A stretch of DNA of 64,000 nucleotides. Origin: a virus. How positions within the stretch are numbered: the first letter of the stretch is position 1; each line of letters begins with the position of its first letter. The DNA is taken from IMG/VR virus record IMGVR_UViG_3300048925_000651, positions 1-64,000 of that record, one strand, 5' to 3'. The notes below the pieces were generated by a model that saw nothing but the letters and a program-made list of their open reading frames with translations, was not told where the DNA came from and made no database searches. Positions 7,567 through 17,302 of the stretch are shown here, piece by piece. The position numbers and the translations under genes were made by a program.

Positions 7567-8039
7567 CGAGGTACCTGGCCAGCTCGGCCGGCGCTAGGTA
7601 CCTCATCGACATCCAGGCGGCGCTCCAGGCCGGGCAGCCGCCCACGGCCTTCATCCTCGAGCGACGCCCGCGCGCCTGGTCGCGCTGGGACGTGCTGCTC
7701 GCCAAGGCCGCTGCCATCCTCGACGCCGAGCGCTGCGGCTCCTGCGGGCGCCCCAAGTATGTCTGTCAGAACGTCGACAACGACATCGCCTTCCGTGTCT
7801 ACGAGGAGACGTGTCACGCCACACGCGAACGCGTCAAGCACGAGGAGAAGAAGAAGGACGCGAAGGACCGCGCCGGCATCTCGGTCGCCGTGGAGCCGTA
7901 CACGTACAGCAAGACGCCGCTCGAGGAGTTCCGCCTGCCCTTCTACGAGCGTGAAGCCGACCGCGCGCGCAAGCGCGACGCCGCCCGCCCCGTGATTCCC
8001 CGCGAAGCCCCGCCTTCTTATACCCCCGAGGACGAGTGA
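7563..8039 (+). CDS. tail assembly chaperone extension (-1 frame, GT-like)
   Basis: This frame is open from well upstream. Its only conventional start is GTG 7692, yet the stretch before it reads as good protein (RYLIDIQAALQAGQPPTAF). The natural product is therefore a -1 frameshift fusion to the preceding chaperone near 7558-7566, where GGATTTC directly precedes TAG. The slippery site is not canonical because the Asp codon re-pairs poorly. Residues encoded about 7735-7820 include CGSCGRPKYVC...C, a zinc-like cluster. Internal GTG initiation remains possible. Confidence 0.65.
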   Translation, partial: LARYLASSAGARYLIDIQAALQAGQPPTAFILERRPRAWSRWDVLLAKAAAILDAERCGSCGRPKYVCQNVDNDIAFRVYEETCHATRERVKHEEKKKDAKDRAGISVAVEPYTYSKTPLEEFRLPFYEREADRARKRDAARPVIPREAPPSYTPEDE

Positions 8040-8049
8040 AACCCGCACC

Positions 8050-8055
8050 TAGACT
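8050..8055 (+). promoter_or_regulatory. late promoter (-10 TAGACT) before tape measure
   Basis: CCTAGACTCCGGCGCGCT then ATG at 8066, the start of an eight-codon leader ORF. It is the same module as at the terminase and portal genes. Confidence 0.6.
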
Positions 8056-8065
8056 CCGGCGCGCT

Positions 8066-8092
8066 ATGCGACGACTGGGAGGTGAGCGATGA
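8066..8092 (+). CDS. leader micro-ORF coupled to tape measure
   Basis: ATG ten bases behind TAGACT opens MRRLGGER and stops at TGA 8090-8092, which overlaps the tape measure ATG (ATGA). The tape measure ribosome site GGGAGGTG lies inside it. Ribosomes entering a leaderless mRNA here would end exactly at the tape measure start. Predicted from sequence arrangement only. Confidence 0.4.
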   Translation: MRRLGGER

Positions 8093-11000
8093 GCGAAGGC
8101 GTTGAGTCCGAAGCCGTAATGCGGCTCCGCTTCATCGAAGAACTCGCCAAGTGGACGCGCGAGATCAACGAGATCCAGGAAGCGACCGGCGACTGGGGTG
8201 GAGAGCTCCGCAAGACCGAGAAGATCCTCGACTCCACCAAGTCCTCGCTCGAGGGGCTCGGCAAGGCCGCCGGCGAGACGAAGCGCGCACTGAAGGACGG
8301 GCCGTCCGCTTCCTCCAAGCAGTGGGACGACCTGGCAGAGCGAGTTGCCGCGGCCACCCAGGCCTACCGTGCCTTCCGCCAGGAGGTCGCCGTCGGCAAT
8401 CAGGCCGACATGGGCCTCGATGACTGGATCACCACCAACGGCGGCGTCAGCCGTGCGGACCTCGAGAAGTTCCGCCGCGGCAACGCCGGCGGGCTTGTCA
8501 CCGACGACACCGCAGAACTGCGTGAGCAAGAACGCCTCATGCAGAAGCGCATCAACGACGAGATCGCGCTCACACGCGAGATTCAGCGTCGCGCCGAGGC
8601 GTCGAAGCAGGCTCGAATCGCCGAGACCAGCGGGCGCGGCTACGCCAATGCCTCCGTCCTCAGCGACGCCGGCATCAGCGCCGACCGCCAGGCTGGACTC
8701 GACTTCTCCCGCCAGCTGCAGGCGCGGCTGCGCGAGGAAGAGGAAGCCACTCGCCGCGCGCAGCAGGCGCAGCAGGACTACATCAACACGCTCCCCCGCC
8801 TGCGGTACGCGCTCTATGACGTTGCCTCCTCGGCCACGTTCACCGGCGTCGCGCTCACCGGGCTCTCTGTCGCAAGCGCGGCCGCCGCGATCTCCATGGA
8901 TCGTCAGTTCGCCGATGTGGTGCGCACCTCGGGCACCTACATCGACCAGACCGGCCGGTCGACGGAGAACCTGCGCGGCCAGTTCAACGAGCTCTTCTCG
9001 ACACTTCCCGCCTCCTGGTCGGAGCTCACCGAGATTGGCACTCTGGCCGGACAGCTGGATATCGCGTCGGCCGACATGGCTGAGTTCACGCGGCTGGTCA
9101 CGATGTTCACGGCCACCTCGAACGTCGGCGTCGAGGACTCTGCCACCGCGTTCGGGCGGCTGTCGCAGCTGCTCGGTGTCTCCTCGGACCAGTACGAGAA
9201 CCTCGGCTCGTCGATCCTCGCTGTCGGCACGAGCAGCGTCGCGACGGAGTCGCAGATCGTCTCCACGTCCAAGGAGATCGCGTCGATGGGCGCGACCGCC
9301 GGCTTCTCCGCGGCAGACGTGTTCGGCCTCTCCGCAGCCCTCGCCTCCCTCGGCACGCAGCCCGAGCTTTCGCGCGGTGTCGTCACCCGCACCTTCACCA
9401 ACATCTCCACGGCGATCTCTGAGGGCGGTCAGCGCCTCGAGGACTTCGGCGCTCTCGCCGGCATGAGTGGACGCGAGTTCGCGCAGGCGTGGGGCAAGGA
9501 TGCCGCCGGAGCCTTCACCTCTCTCATGGAGGGCCTCGGACGCCTGCAGCAGTCGGACGCCACCGCCGTCCTCCGCGAGCTGGGCATCGAGGCCAGCCGC
9601 GACGTTCCCACCCTCCTCCGCCTCGCCCAGAACAGCGAGGTCCTCGCTCGTTCGATCGAGGTGGCCAACAAGGGCTTCGAGGACGGCACGGAGCTCCAGG
9701 ACCAGTACAACGTCATCGCGAGCACGGTCGCCGAGAAGCTCAGCGTGCTCGTCAACAATTTCCAGCTGCTCGTGGGCACCGCTGCGCAGGCCACCGGTGG
9801 ACTCGGGTTCCTCGTCGACGCGCTCATCGCTGTCACCCGCGGCCTCACATCCATCATCGACAACCCGGTCGCCAGCACCCTCGCCGGCATCGGCATCGCC
9901 GTCACCGCGATCCTCGGCGTCATGGCGCTGCTCGTCGGCGCGCTCGGTCGCGGCGCTGCCAGCTGGCTCGCCATCCGCACCGCCATGGCAGAGTACGCCG
10001 CGGCCACCGGCACCACCACGCTCTCGATCTCCGGGCTCACCGGCGCGCTCGTCGGACAGGAAGTCGCCGCCGGCCGGGCCGCGGTGGCCAGCCGGATCCT
10101 CTCGATCGCCCTGCGCAGTCTCTCCGTCATCGGCATCGCCACGGCCGCGATCCCGCTCGCCGAGTGGATGCGCAGCCTCGCGATCGCCAGCCGCGACGCC
10201 TCCGTCGACACGCAGAATCTCACCACCTCGCTCTCTGGCCTCAGCGGCACCGAAGCGAAGGACTCCATCGACGAGATCAACCGCGCCATCGAGCAGCTTG
10301 GCCGCTCCGCGAACATGGGCAGCGGCGCTTCGCTCATCCCGGTTGCCGGCACCTGGCTCTCCCTCGCCGAAGGCGTCGAGCAGGGCGTCACCAAGGCTGA
10401 GACGGAGCTCGACGCCGGTCTTGCCCGCCTGTCGATGAAGACGACCAACTGGTTCGCCAACGCCGGGAACTTCGGCCTGGGCGTCGTCAACGACGCGAAC
10501 GGCCTGGCGCCTTGGGCGTCGAGCGTCGACCAGTCCATCGGCGAAGTGCAGAAGGTCGTCGACGCGTACGTCCAGGCCTGGAACAGCGCCGACTCCGCCA
10601 CCGCGCAGCAGAAGATCCTCGACGACTACGAGCGCCTCAAGCAGGCATCGATGGACGCCGCCGTTGCTCTCGGCACCTCCGCCGAAGAGGCCGCGTCGGC
10701 ATGGGACTACAACTGGGGCGCGTTCGCAGCCGCGACCGAAGGCGGCGTCAGCGCCCTGGAGCTCGTCGGCGAGCAGGCCGAAGCCACGGCAGAGCAGGTC
10801 TCCTCCACGATCTCTTCGTTCACGGACGTTGCCAACGCCACCATCGGCGCCGAGAATGCGATCTGGGCCCTCGGCCAGTCGCTCGGCGAGAACGGCGCCC
10901 AGTGGAGCGAGTTCTCTGAGGGTGGCCGGGCGAACATGACCGCCCTCATGGACGTGGTCAACGCCATCGCTGCCCAGACCCCCGGCGACGCGTCGGCCAT

Positions 11001-12480
11001 CGCGAGCAACCTGCAGGCGCTCTTTGAGACCATCGTGAACGGCGGCTACGCCTCAGCGCAGCAGCTCAGCATGCTCTCCGGCATCATCTCCAGCCTCGCC
11101 GGCGGCAAGGCCGTCAAGGCATCCGCCCGCGACTTCTCCTCCTTTTTCGGCGGATGGCAGACGGGGGCGGCGAACGCGGAGAAGGCGACGCAGAAGGCTG
11201 GCCGCGCAGCCTCGCGCGCCGCCGCTGAAGTGCGCACGCTTGTCGACTACGCCGGCGACCTTGGCAACGTCTTCTCCCGCTCCTTCGACATCCGCTTCGG
11301 TGGCGCAGAGGCTCTGGACACCATCACTGGCGGCTGGATGAAGGTGGCGAACGCTTCGCAGGAAGCTCGCGACAACATCGCGGAGTACCAGCGCAAGCTC
11401 GGAGAACTCGGCGCGGACAAGGCGATCAAGGAGTATTGGCTCAGCGTCGCCGAGATGTATGGCGACGAACTGCGCGCGATGAAGCTGCGCGCCGAACTCG
11501 CAGAGATCAGCGCCGACCAGGCCGCCGAGCAGAAGAAGCTCGCCAAGGAGCAGGACAAGGCGTCCATGTCCCTCGAGGGCAACAGCGAGGCCGCCCTCGC
11601 CAACCGCGCCACGATCCTCGGCATGGTCGGCAACTACCAGGACTACCTCAAGGCCCTAGCCGCCAGCGGCGTGAGCCAGGCGGAACTGCAGGCCCAGAGC
11701 GCCCAGCTCAAGCAGGAGTTCATCGCCCAGGCGACCCAGGCGGGCTTCGGCCGAGCCGAGATCGAGAAGTACGCGGCGTCCTTCGACGACATGACGTTGG
11801 CGATCAGCCGCGTGCCGCGCAACATCACGGTCAACGCGGACCCGAACCCTGCTCTTCAAGCGCTTAACGAGCTCGAGTCTCGTGCGCGGCAGGTCGCATC
11901 CTCCATGGGGAGCGCGATCGGCGGGGCGCTGTCCAAGGGCATCGACACCTCCCCGATCGACGCTGTCGCCGACAAGAGCGCCCGCCTCGCCGGGGTTATT
12001 AGCGAGCTGGCCGTGCTCCAGGCGCGCGCACTCCAGTACGGCGTCAGTGGCAATGTCATCGGGGCCACTCTGATGGCGCCACTCATCGCCGCGAAGCGCT
12101 GGCAGATCGCCACTGGAAGCTACGCCACCGGTGGTTACACCGGATCCGGCGGTAAGTACACACCCGCGGGCATCGTGCACAAGGGCGAGTTCGTCTTCTC
12201 GAAGGAGGCCACGGCCTTCTTCGGCCCGAACCTGCTCAACCGCATGCACCAGGTCGGCGTCTCCGGCGGCGGCAGCTACACGGGAGGCGGCCGCGGAGCG
12301 CAGGCAGGCTTCCCCTCCAACGGCTCCGCCGGCGGCAGCGTGGTCGACCTGTCGGCCAACTCGGCGCGACTTCTTGCAGGCCTTATCAGCCAGTCGCTCA
12401 CCGTCGTCCTCCCTGGCGCACAGCTCGCCGGGTCTATCGGGGCCCACAACATCGTCAGCGCAGGAAGGGGCGCCGCCTGA
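8089..12480 (+). CDS. tape measure protein
   Basis: 1463 residues, by far the longest gene. Features: an N-terminal coiled-coil region, hydrophobic segments around residues 245-265, 590-630 and 665-700, long Ala-rich helical stretches, and the C-terminal motif GGYTGSGGKYTPAGIVHKGEF typical of actinophage tape measures. It sets tail length. At the usual ~0.15 nm per residue this predicts a tail of about 220 nm (inference). ATG 8089 follows GGGAGGTGAGCG and overlaps the leader ORF stop. The next gene starts on the last base of the stop. Confidence 0.95.
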   Translation: MSEGVESEAVMRLRFIEELAKWTREINEIQEATGDWGGELRKTEKILDSTKSSLEGLGKAAGETKRALKDGPSASSKQWDDLAERVAAATQAYRAFRQEVAVGNQADMGLDDWITTNGGVSRADLEKFRRGNAGGLVTDDTAELREQERLMQKRINDEIALTREIQRRAEASKQARIAETSGRGYANASVLSDAGISADRQAGLDFSRQLQARLREEEEATRRAQQAQQDYINTLPRLRYALYDVASSATFTGVALTGLSVASAAAAISMDRQFADVVRTSGTYIDQTGRSTENLRGQFNELFSTLPASWSELTEIGTLAGQLDIASADMAEFTRLVTMFTATSNVGVEDSATAFGRLSQLLGVSSDQYENLGSSILAVGTSSVATESQIVSTSKEIASMGATAGFSAADVFGLSAALASLGTQPELSRGVVTRTFTNISTAISEGGQRLEDFGALAGMSGREFAQAWGKDAAGAFTSLMEGLGRLQQSDATAVLRELGIEASRDVPTLLRLAQNSEVLARSIEVANKGFEDGTELQDQYNVIASTVAEKLSVLVNNFQLLVGTAAQATGGLGFLVDALIAVTRGLTSIIDNPVASTLAGIGIAVTAILGVMALLVGALGRGAASWLAIRTAMAEYAAATGTTTLSISGLTGALVGQEVAAGRAAVASRILSIALRSLSVIGIATAAIPLAEWMRSLAIASRDASVDTQNLTTSLSGLSGTEAKDSIDEINRAIEQLGRSANMGSGASLIPVAGTWLSLAEGVEQGVTKAETELDAGLARLSMKTTNWFANAGNFGLGVVNDANGLAPWASSVDQSIGEVQKVVDAYVQAWNSADSATAQQKILDDYERLKQASMDAAVALGTSAEEAASAWDYNWGAFAAATEGGVSALELVGEQAEATAEQVSSTISSFTDVANATIGAENAIWALGQSLGENGAQWSEFSEGGRANMTALMDVVNAIAAQTPGDASAIASNLQALFETIVNGGYASAQQLSMLSGIISSLAGGKAVKASARDFSSFFGGWQTGAANAEKATQKAGRAASRAAAEVRTLVDYAGDLGNVFSRSFDIRFGGAEALDTITGGWMKVANASQEARDNIAEYQRKLGELGADKAIKEYWLSVAEMYGDELRAMKLRAELAEISADQAAEQKKLAKEQDKASMSLEGNSEAALANRATILGMVGNYQDYLKALAASGVSQAELQAQSAQLKQEFIAQATQAGFGRAEIEKYAASFDDMTLAISRVPRNITVNADPNPALQALNELESRARQVASSMGSAIGGALSKGIDTSPIDAVADKSARLAGVISELAVLQARALQYGVSGNVIGATLMAPLIAAKRWQIATGSYATGGYTGSGGKYTPAGIVHKGEFVFSKEATAFFGPNLLNRMHQVGVSGGGSYTGGGRGAQAGFPSNGSAGGSVVDLSANSARLLAGLISQSLTVVLPGAQLAGSIGAHNIVSAGRGAA

Positions 12481-13346
12481 TGGCCGCGAACGTCTGGATG
12501 GGAACACGAGGATCCGAGCGCTGGCTGAAGGCCCCCGCTCCTTCTGGCGCGTTCCAGGCCACCGGATGGTCTGCCCTCAACCAGCAGCGGAACGGTCGCG
12601 TCAACGGCCGCACCTCGCGCTCGACGCACATGGTCTACAACCTGTCGTGGCCTACCGCCGACCGAGACACTGCTCGTCAGCTCAGCGACATGTACTACGG
12701 CGTGCACGGCGACGGTCTCATCCACTGGATCGACCCCACGATCGACAACCAGCTCCCCGCGCACTGGTCCTACCCCGGCCTGGGGTGCGTGGACGGTCCC
12801 GTGATCTACGGCACCAGTCGCCCCGCGTCCGCAGTCACCGCGGCGAACCCGCATGAGCTCCCTGCGCGATCCGCCGTTTTCACCCGTCCCTTCGCCGGCT
12901 ACGTCCCGCCGAGCATGTACCTTCCGATCCCGCCCGGCTACGCGGCGCACATCGGCGTGCACGGCGTCGCCAGCGCGGGCGCTCTCATCGCGCGCCCGAT
13001 GAACGACACCACGCCCGTCGGCGCCGCCGCCATCATCCCGACGCTCGCAGCATCATCCGCCACCCGCTTCAGCACTGTCGTCACTCAGACCGGGAGCGTG
13101 ACCGGCATCGAGCTGCGCCTGGCTCTCGGCGAAACGGTCGGATCGACCACCCTGCCCACGAGCGCAACCATCGCAGGAATGATGGTCGAGGTTCTCCCCG
13201 TCGGCCAGACGCCCCGATCGGGCGGCTACCGTCGCGGCGAAGGCAACTCCGGCTGCCGCATGTTCGATCCGCCCGTCGAAGCGCCGATCTCGAGCATCTA
13301 CGACATGGTGAGCGTCTCCGCCGTCCTGACGGAGGTGGGCCCGTGA
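12480..13346 (+). CDS. distal tail / minor tail protein
   Basis: 288 residues, first gene after the tape measure, where Dit-like tail-tip proteins lie. The N-terminal WMGTRGSERWLKAP and MVYNLSWP...RQLSDMYYG segments resemble the beta-sandwich belt of Dit proteins, and the C-terminal part is beta-rich (carbohydrate-binding-like). Function assigned by position and composition. Confidence 0.7.
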   Translation: MAANVWMGTRGSERWLKAPAPSGAFQATGWSALNQQRNGRVNGRTSRSTHMVYNLSWPTADRDTARQLSDMYYGVHGDGLIHWIDPTIDNQLPAHWSYPGLGCVDGPVIYGTSRPASAVTAANPHELPARSAVFTRPFAGYVPPSMYLPIPPGYAAHIGVHGVASAGALIARPMNDTTPVGAAAIIPTLAASSATRFSTVVTQTGSVTGIELRLALGETVGSTTLPTSATIAGMMVEVLPVGQTPRSGGYRRGEGNSGCRMFDPPVEAPISSIYDMVSVSAVLTEVGP

Positions 13347-14845
13347 CCGCCGTCGACCTCCGCATCGGCAATACCTGGCACTTCGGCTTGGCGAACTACA
13401 GCGTCGTCGGTGACTCCACCGGCACTGTCGTCGGTGACATGACCGGCGGCGCCGGCACGATGTCCGTCGATTTGCCCGAGACCGTCGACTCGAAGCTCCT
13501 CTCGGGCCGCCCGGTGCTCCTGCGCGACGCTCACATGGGCGAAACCAGCGGGATCCTGCGCACGGGCTCTGGGAACGGCGTCAACGCGACGACGACCGCG
13601 GTCTCGCGCATCGCGCTGCTCAACGTGAACCGCACCGCCGAAGCCTTCAGCGGCACCTTGCGCGCTGCGCTGCTCTACTACTTCGGCCTCGCCGGAATCA
13701 CGACCAACGTCGTCATCGAGTCCAATCTCGCGTCCCGCGCGGTGAACTTCCCCGGCTGGCAGGGCAACGTCCTCGACTACCTCAAGGACCTCTGCGTCGC
13801 GCAGCGCATGGAGCTCAGCCTGATCGGCGAGAAGTACGTCATCCGACCGATTCGCCGCCGCACGCTCGACCTCTCGAGCGCAGCCGAGCCGTCCTGGTCC
13901 ACCGACGAGTCGTCCCTCGCCCAGGCTGTCGAGGTCCTCTGGTACCAGACCAGCCCGGTCCAGAACGGACTCGTCTATCCCGCCGGCGGATGGAGCGAGG
14001 AAGTCACCCCGCTGCAGGTCGACGAAGGAGAGCTCGTCGAGATTGAGCTCTCGCTCGCCCCTGAGGATGACGAAGGCCAAGGCGTCTCCGCCGTCACTGT
14101 CCAGCAGCCGGTGTGTGTCGACAGCGTCTCGCGCACGCACGCCACCTCCTCCGTCTACACGGTCTCCGGCAAGGACGGCCTGCCCATCAAGCCGGCACAG
14201 TGGAACGCCAGCGGCGGCAAGCTCACCGTCGGGCTCAAGGACGGCGGTTCCACCCTCGTCGTCACCATCCAGGGGCCCCGGGGCGTCGAGAACGGCCCCT
14301 ACTCGATCGCCATGGCGTCCGGCACCAGCGACCAGTATTCATCCCTGCGTGTGTACGGGTCGCGCATGTACTACAAGCGGAATCTGCTCACGATGCAGAC
14401 CGGTCTCAGCGAAGACGTGGCGACCCAAGAGAGTGCACCCCGCGCCGAGAGCCGCTTCATCAACTCGTACGAGAACGCTTGGCGCGCAGCGTCCAACCTC
14501 CTGGCGCAGCACGGCGGCGCACAGATGAGCGTGACCGTGCAGCTCGGCGTGATTGAAGGCACGACGATCGCCCACTCCTTCTTCGGCGGCGACACCGTCA
14601 AGGAGGGGCTGAGCGAGCAGCCCTTCGGCAACGTCGAGGGCGCTCGCCTCCGACACGACGGGACCATGTTCCGCACCCGCTCGGTCACCTCGACCGCCAG
14701 CGTCAGCACAGCGACGGCGACGCAGGACACCATCTCGCAGGATCTCGCGACCGAGTTCGGCACCCTCACCGCCTCGCAGTGGAACGCGCGCCTGCCCGCA
14801 GGCATGACCGCCTCCCAGTTCAACGCTCGACAGATGAACGGATGA
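13343..14845 (+). CDS. minor tail protein (baseplate hub-like)
   Basis: 500 residues from GTG, overlapping the previous stop. The N-terminal third is beta-rich with a hub-like segment (YLKDLCVAQRMELSLIGEKYVIRPI), and the remainder includes VSGKDGLPIKPAQWNASGGKLTV. It sits in the place of tail-associated hub (Tal-like) proteins that connect the tube to fibres. It ends in a short helical motif (TASQWNARLPAGMTASQFNA) containing an internal repeat. The overlap with the next gene is ATGA. Confidence 0.7.
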   Translation: MTAVDLRIGNTWHFGLANYSVVGDSTGTVVGDMTGGAGTMSVDLPETVDSKLLSGRPVLLRDAHMGETSGILRTGSGNGVNATTTAVSRIALLNVNRTAEAFSGTLRAALLYYFGLAGITTNVVIESNLASRAVNFPGWQGNVLDYLKDLCVAQRMELSLIGEKYVIRPIRRRTLDLSSAAEPSWSTDESSLAQAVEVLWYQTSPVQNGLVYPAGGWSEEVTPLQVDEGELVEIELSLAPEDDEGQGVSAVTVQQPVCVDSVSRTHATSSVYTVSGKDGLPIKPAQWNASGGKLTVGLKDGGSTLVVTIQGPRGVENGPYSIAMASGTSDQYSSLRVYGSRMYYKRNLLTMQTGLSEDVATQESAPRAESRFINSYENAWRAASNLLAQHGGAQMSVTVQLGVIEGTTIAHSFFGGDTVKEGLSEQPFGNVEGARLRHDGTMFRTRSVTSTASVSTATATQDTISQDLATEFGTLTASQWNARLPAGMTASQFNARQMNG

Positions 14846-17268
14846 CGATGACCCGGCCCATCTCCAACCTCCCCGACGAAGCGCAGGCCTGGCGTCGCGC
14901 GATCGAAGAGGACATCGACGCTGCACTGCGCAACGCCCGCCTCGCGAGCTCCTCGGCGAAGGCCGGCCGAAGCGCCGCCGCCGGTGCCGCCCGTGGACTC
15001 GTGGCCGCAGGACTCAGCGCGGCCGAGGCGAACGCCGCGATCGCCAACGCAGCGCGCATGCCGGCGGCGCCGGCAGACTCCACTGCCAGCTCGAGCACCT
15101 ACTTCGACGAGTTCGGCCGTCCGCGCGCCACGGTGTACAGCTCGTGCAGCCCGGTCACTCTCGACACTCGAGGCCGAGACATCGACGTGGAGTATTACGA
15201 GCTGTTCGGCCGCCCCGACATCGAAGGAGAGGCCTGGCGCAAGCTCTCTGAGACCTTCCTCACCCCGCCGGAGATGAGCTTCAACCCGCTCCCGGCGGGT
15301 GACAACTGGGCCTTCAAGATGCGCGGCGTCTCCACGAGCGGGACCCCCGGCGAGTTCGGAGCAGTCATCCCGCTCCTGCTCGCCAAGGACGAGACCCCGC
15401 CACCCAAGCCCGCCGCGCCGACGCCAACCTCCCGCCTCGGTCAGATCACGCTCGGCTGGTCGGGCACGACCGCCGACGGCAACCCGCAGCCGCCGGACTT
15501 CTCGCACGCGGATGTCTACATGGCAACCACGAGCACCGGCGCCGGTGCGGTCGTCGGCCGCATGACCGGATACGACGGCGACACCTTCGTCGCGCCCGAG
15601 CAGCCCTACGGTCAGGAGCGCTGGTTCTGGCTCGTCGCCGTCGACTACGCCGGCAACCGTTCGGTGCCGTCCGACAAGCAGACCGCCACCGCGCAGTCCG
15701 TCGTCGAGGACGACATCGACAGCGCGATCATCGACGCCATCACGGAGTCGGTCTCGTCGAACATCGGTGGCACGGCGACATGGAGCACCGCCGCTCCTAC
15801 CGCTGCGGACGGAGTGGGCAAGGCGTCGGGCGCCATGTGGTGGCGTCGTGACGGCAACAACGACGTGATCGGCGTCTGGGAGTGGACCGGGGTTGAGTGG
15901 AGCCCACGCGCGCTCTCGAACGAGGTGATCGCGAGCCTCGACGCCGGCAAGATCAATGCAGGATTCATCGACGTGGCCCGCCTGCAGGCCAACACCATCA
16001 CGGCGAGCAAGCTCCTGGTCAGCAACTTCCAGAACCTCGTCGAGGACCCCGGCATGGTGCGAGCGATCGGCGCCGCATGGACCGACGGGAACGGCCTGGC
16101 TTCGATCTACAGCGACCCAGACGTGGACCGCCTTCTGCGCATCCTGGGTGTTGCAGGCACTGGCGTCACCGTGCGCAACTCGAACCTCTTCACGGTCAAG
16201 CCTGGCGAGACCTACCTGGTCACCGCCCGCACCTACAACGGCGCATCCGCGGGCTCCGCCGGGTTCGGCATCATGTGGTACGACGCCAGCAACACCTACA
16301 TCTCAGCCAGTCTCGTCTCGGCTCCTGCTGGCGGGGGATGGCGAGACCTTTCGGGCCGCGTCGACGCCCCCGCGAGAGCCGTCACCGGCGTCTACTGCCT
16401 GTCGACATCAGCGGCTTTCGCCGGCGGAAACGTCCACCTCTCCAAGCCCGGAGTCTTCCGAGCTGTCGACTCGGAGCTCATCGTCGACGGCGCCATCACA
16501 GCGCGCTCCATCGCGACCGACGCTGTCACGGCGGCCAAGATCGAGGCCGGCGCCGTCACAGCCGTCAAGGTCGCTGCCAACGCGATCTCGGCCGACAAGA
16601 TCCAGTCGAACGCGGTGACCACCGACAAGATCAACGCCAACGCGGTGACGGCGACGGAGATCGCGGCCGCTGCGATCACGTCGAAGCACACGATCACCGG
16701 CGCTCTCGTGCGCACGGCGGCATCCGGCGCTCGCACCGAGATGAACAGCAGCGGCCTCCAGGTCATCAACTCCTCCGGCAACCCACTCGTTCGCCTCGGG
16801 TACGGCATCCCGACTGGCCTGCAGGTTGCTCAGCCCGATACGGGCTCCTTGGTGGCGCTGGCGCCGTTCGTCTTCGGCATGCAGAACGCCACGAGCAACA
16901 CCGCCTTCAACCTCACCTGGCCCGGATCCGACAACGTGTGGGGAGCCACGACACTCGTGACTCCCGGCCTGACGGTCACCTCGCCGACCGGCAAGTTCAT
17001 GGTGATCCTGACGGTGAAGGCGGCCGAGAACTCTCGTCAGAACTACGCCGTCGCGATGGGTATGGAGTTCATGGTCGGTACCGGCATCGCCGGCACCGTC
17101 GGAAACGCCTTTGCCCAAGGCGAGTACCCCTCGCCCCACTTCGGCATCGTCCAGCTCACCCCGAACGCCAACTACACGGTGCGTCTCGGATTCACGCCGA
17201 AGCGCTTCTTTGGTGGCACGGCCCCAGCGACCGTTGCTGGATATTCCGTTGCCATCTGGCCCGTTTAG
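14842..17268 (+). CDS. tail fibre-like minor tail protein with decapeptide repeats
   Basis: 808 residues. The N-terminal part is helical (SSSAKAGRSAAAGAARG), then beta domains including an FN3-like module (PKPAAPTPTSRLGQITLGWSG...YAGNRSVPS). Around residues 545-615 come tandem ~10-residue repeats of type AVTAxKIxAN, characteristic of trimeric fibre stalks, followed by a globular C-terminus suitable for receptor binding. ATG 14842 is used because it overlaps the previous stop; an upstream in-frame GTG lies inside that gene. Confidence 0.75.
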   Translation: MTMTRPISNLPDEAQAWRRAIEEDIDAALRNARLASSSAKAGRSAAAGAARGLVAAGLSAAEANAAIANAARMPAAPADSTASSSTYFDEFGRPRATVYSSCSPVTLDTRGRDIDVEYYELFGRPDIEGEAWRKLSETFLTPPEMSFNPLPAGDNWAFKMRGVSTSGTPGEFGAVIPLLLAKDETPPPKPAAPTPTSRLGQITLGWSGTTADGNPQPPDFSHADVYMATTSTGAGAVVGRMTGYDGDTFVAPEQPYGQERWFWLVAVDYAGNRSVPSDKQTATAQSVVEDDIDSAIIDAITESVSSNIGGTATWSTAAPTAADGVGKASGAMWWRRDGNNDVIGVWEWTGVEWSPRALSNEVIASLDAGKINAGFIDVARLQANTITASKLLVSNFQNLVEDPGMVRAIGAAWTDGNGLASIYSDPDVDRLLRILGVAGTGVTVRNSNLFTVKPGETYLVTARTYNGASAGSAGFGIMWYDASNTYISASLVSAPAGGGWRDLSGRVDAPARAVTGVYCLSTSAAFAGGNVHLSKPGVFRAVDSELIVDGAITARSIATDAVTAAKIEAGAVTAVKVAANAISADKIQSNAVTTDKINANAVTATEIAAAAITSKHTITGALVRTAASGARTEMNSSGLQVINSSGNPLVRLGYGIPTGLQVAQPDTGSLVALAPFVFGMQNATSNTAFNLTWPGSDNVWGATTLVTPGLTVTSPTGKFMVILTVKAAENSRQNYAVAMGMEFMVGTGIAGTVGNAFAQGEYPSPHFGIVQLTPNANYTVRLGFTPKRFFGGTAPATVAGYSVAIWPV

Positions 17269-17285
17269 TCGCCCGAAATTGGGCT

Positions 17286-17291
17286 TAGACT
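17286..17291 (+). promoter_or_regulatory. late leaderless promoter (-10 TAGACT)
   Basis: TTAGACTCCGGCGGC, then ATG 11 bases after the hexamer. It decides the start of the following gene. Confidence 0.6.
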
Positions 17292-17302
17292 CCGGCGGCA
17301 CA

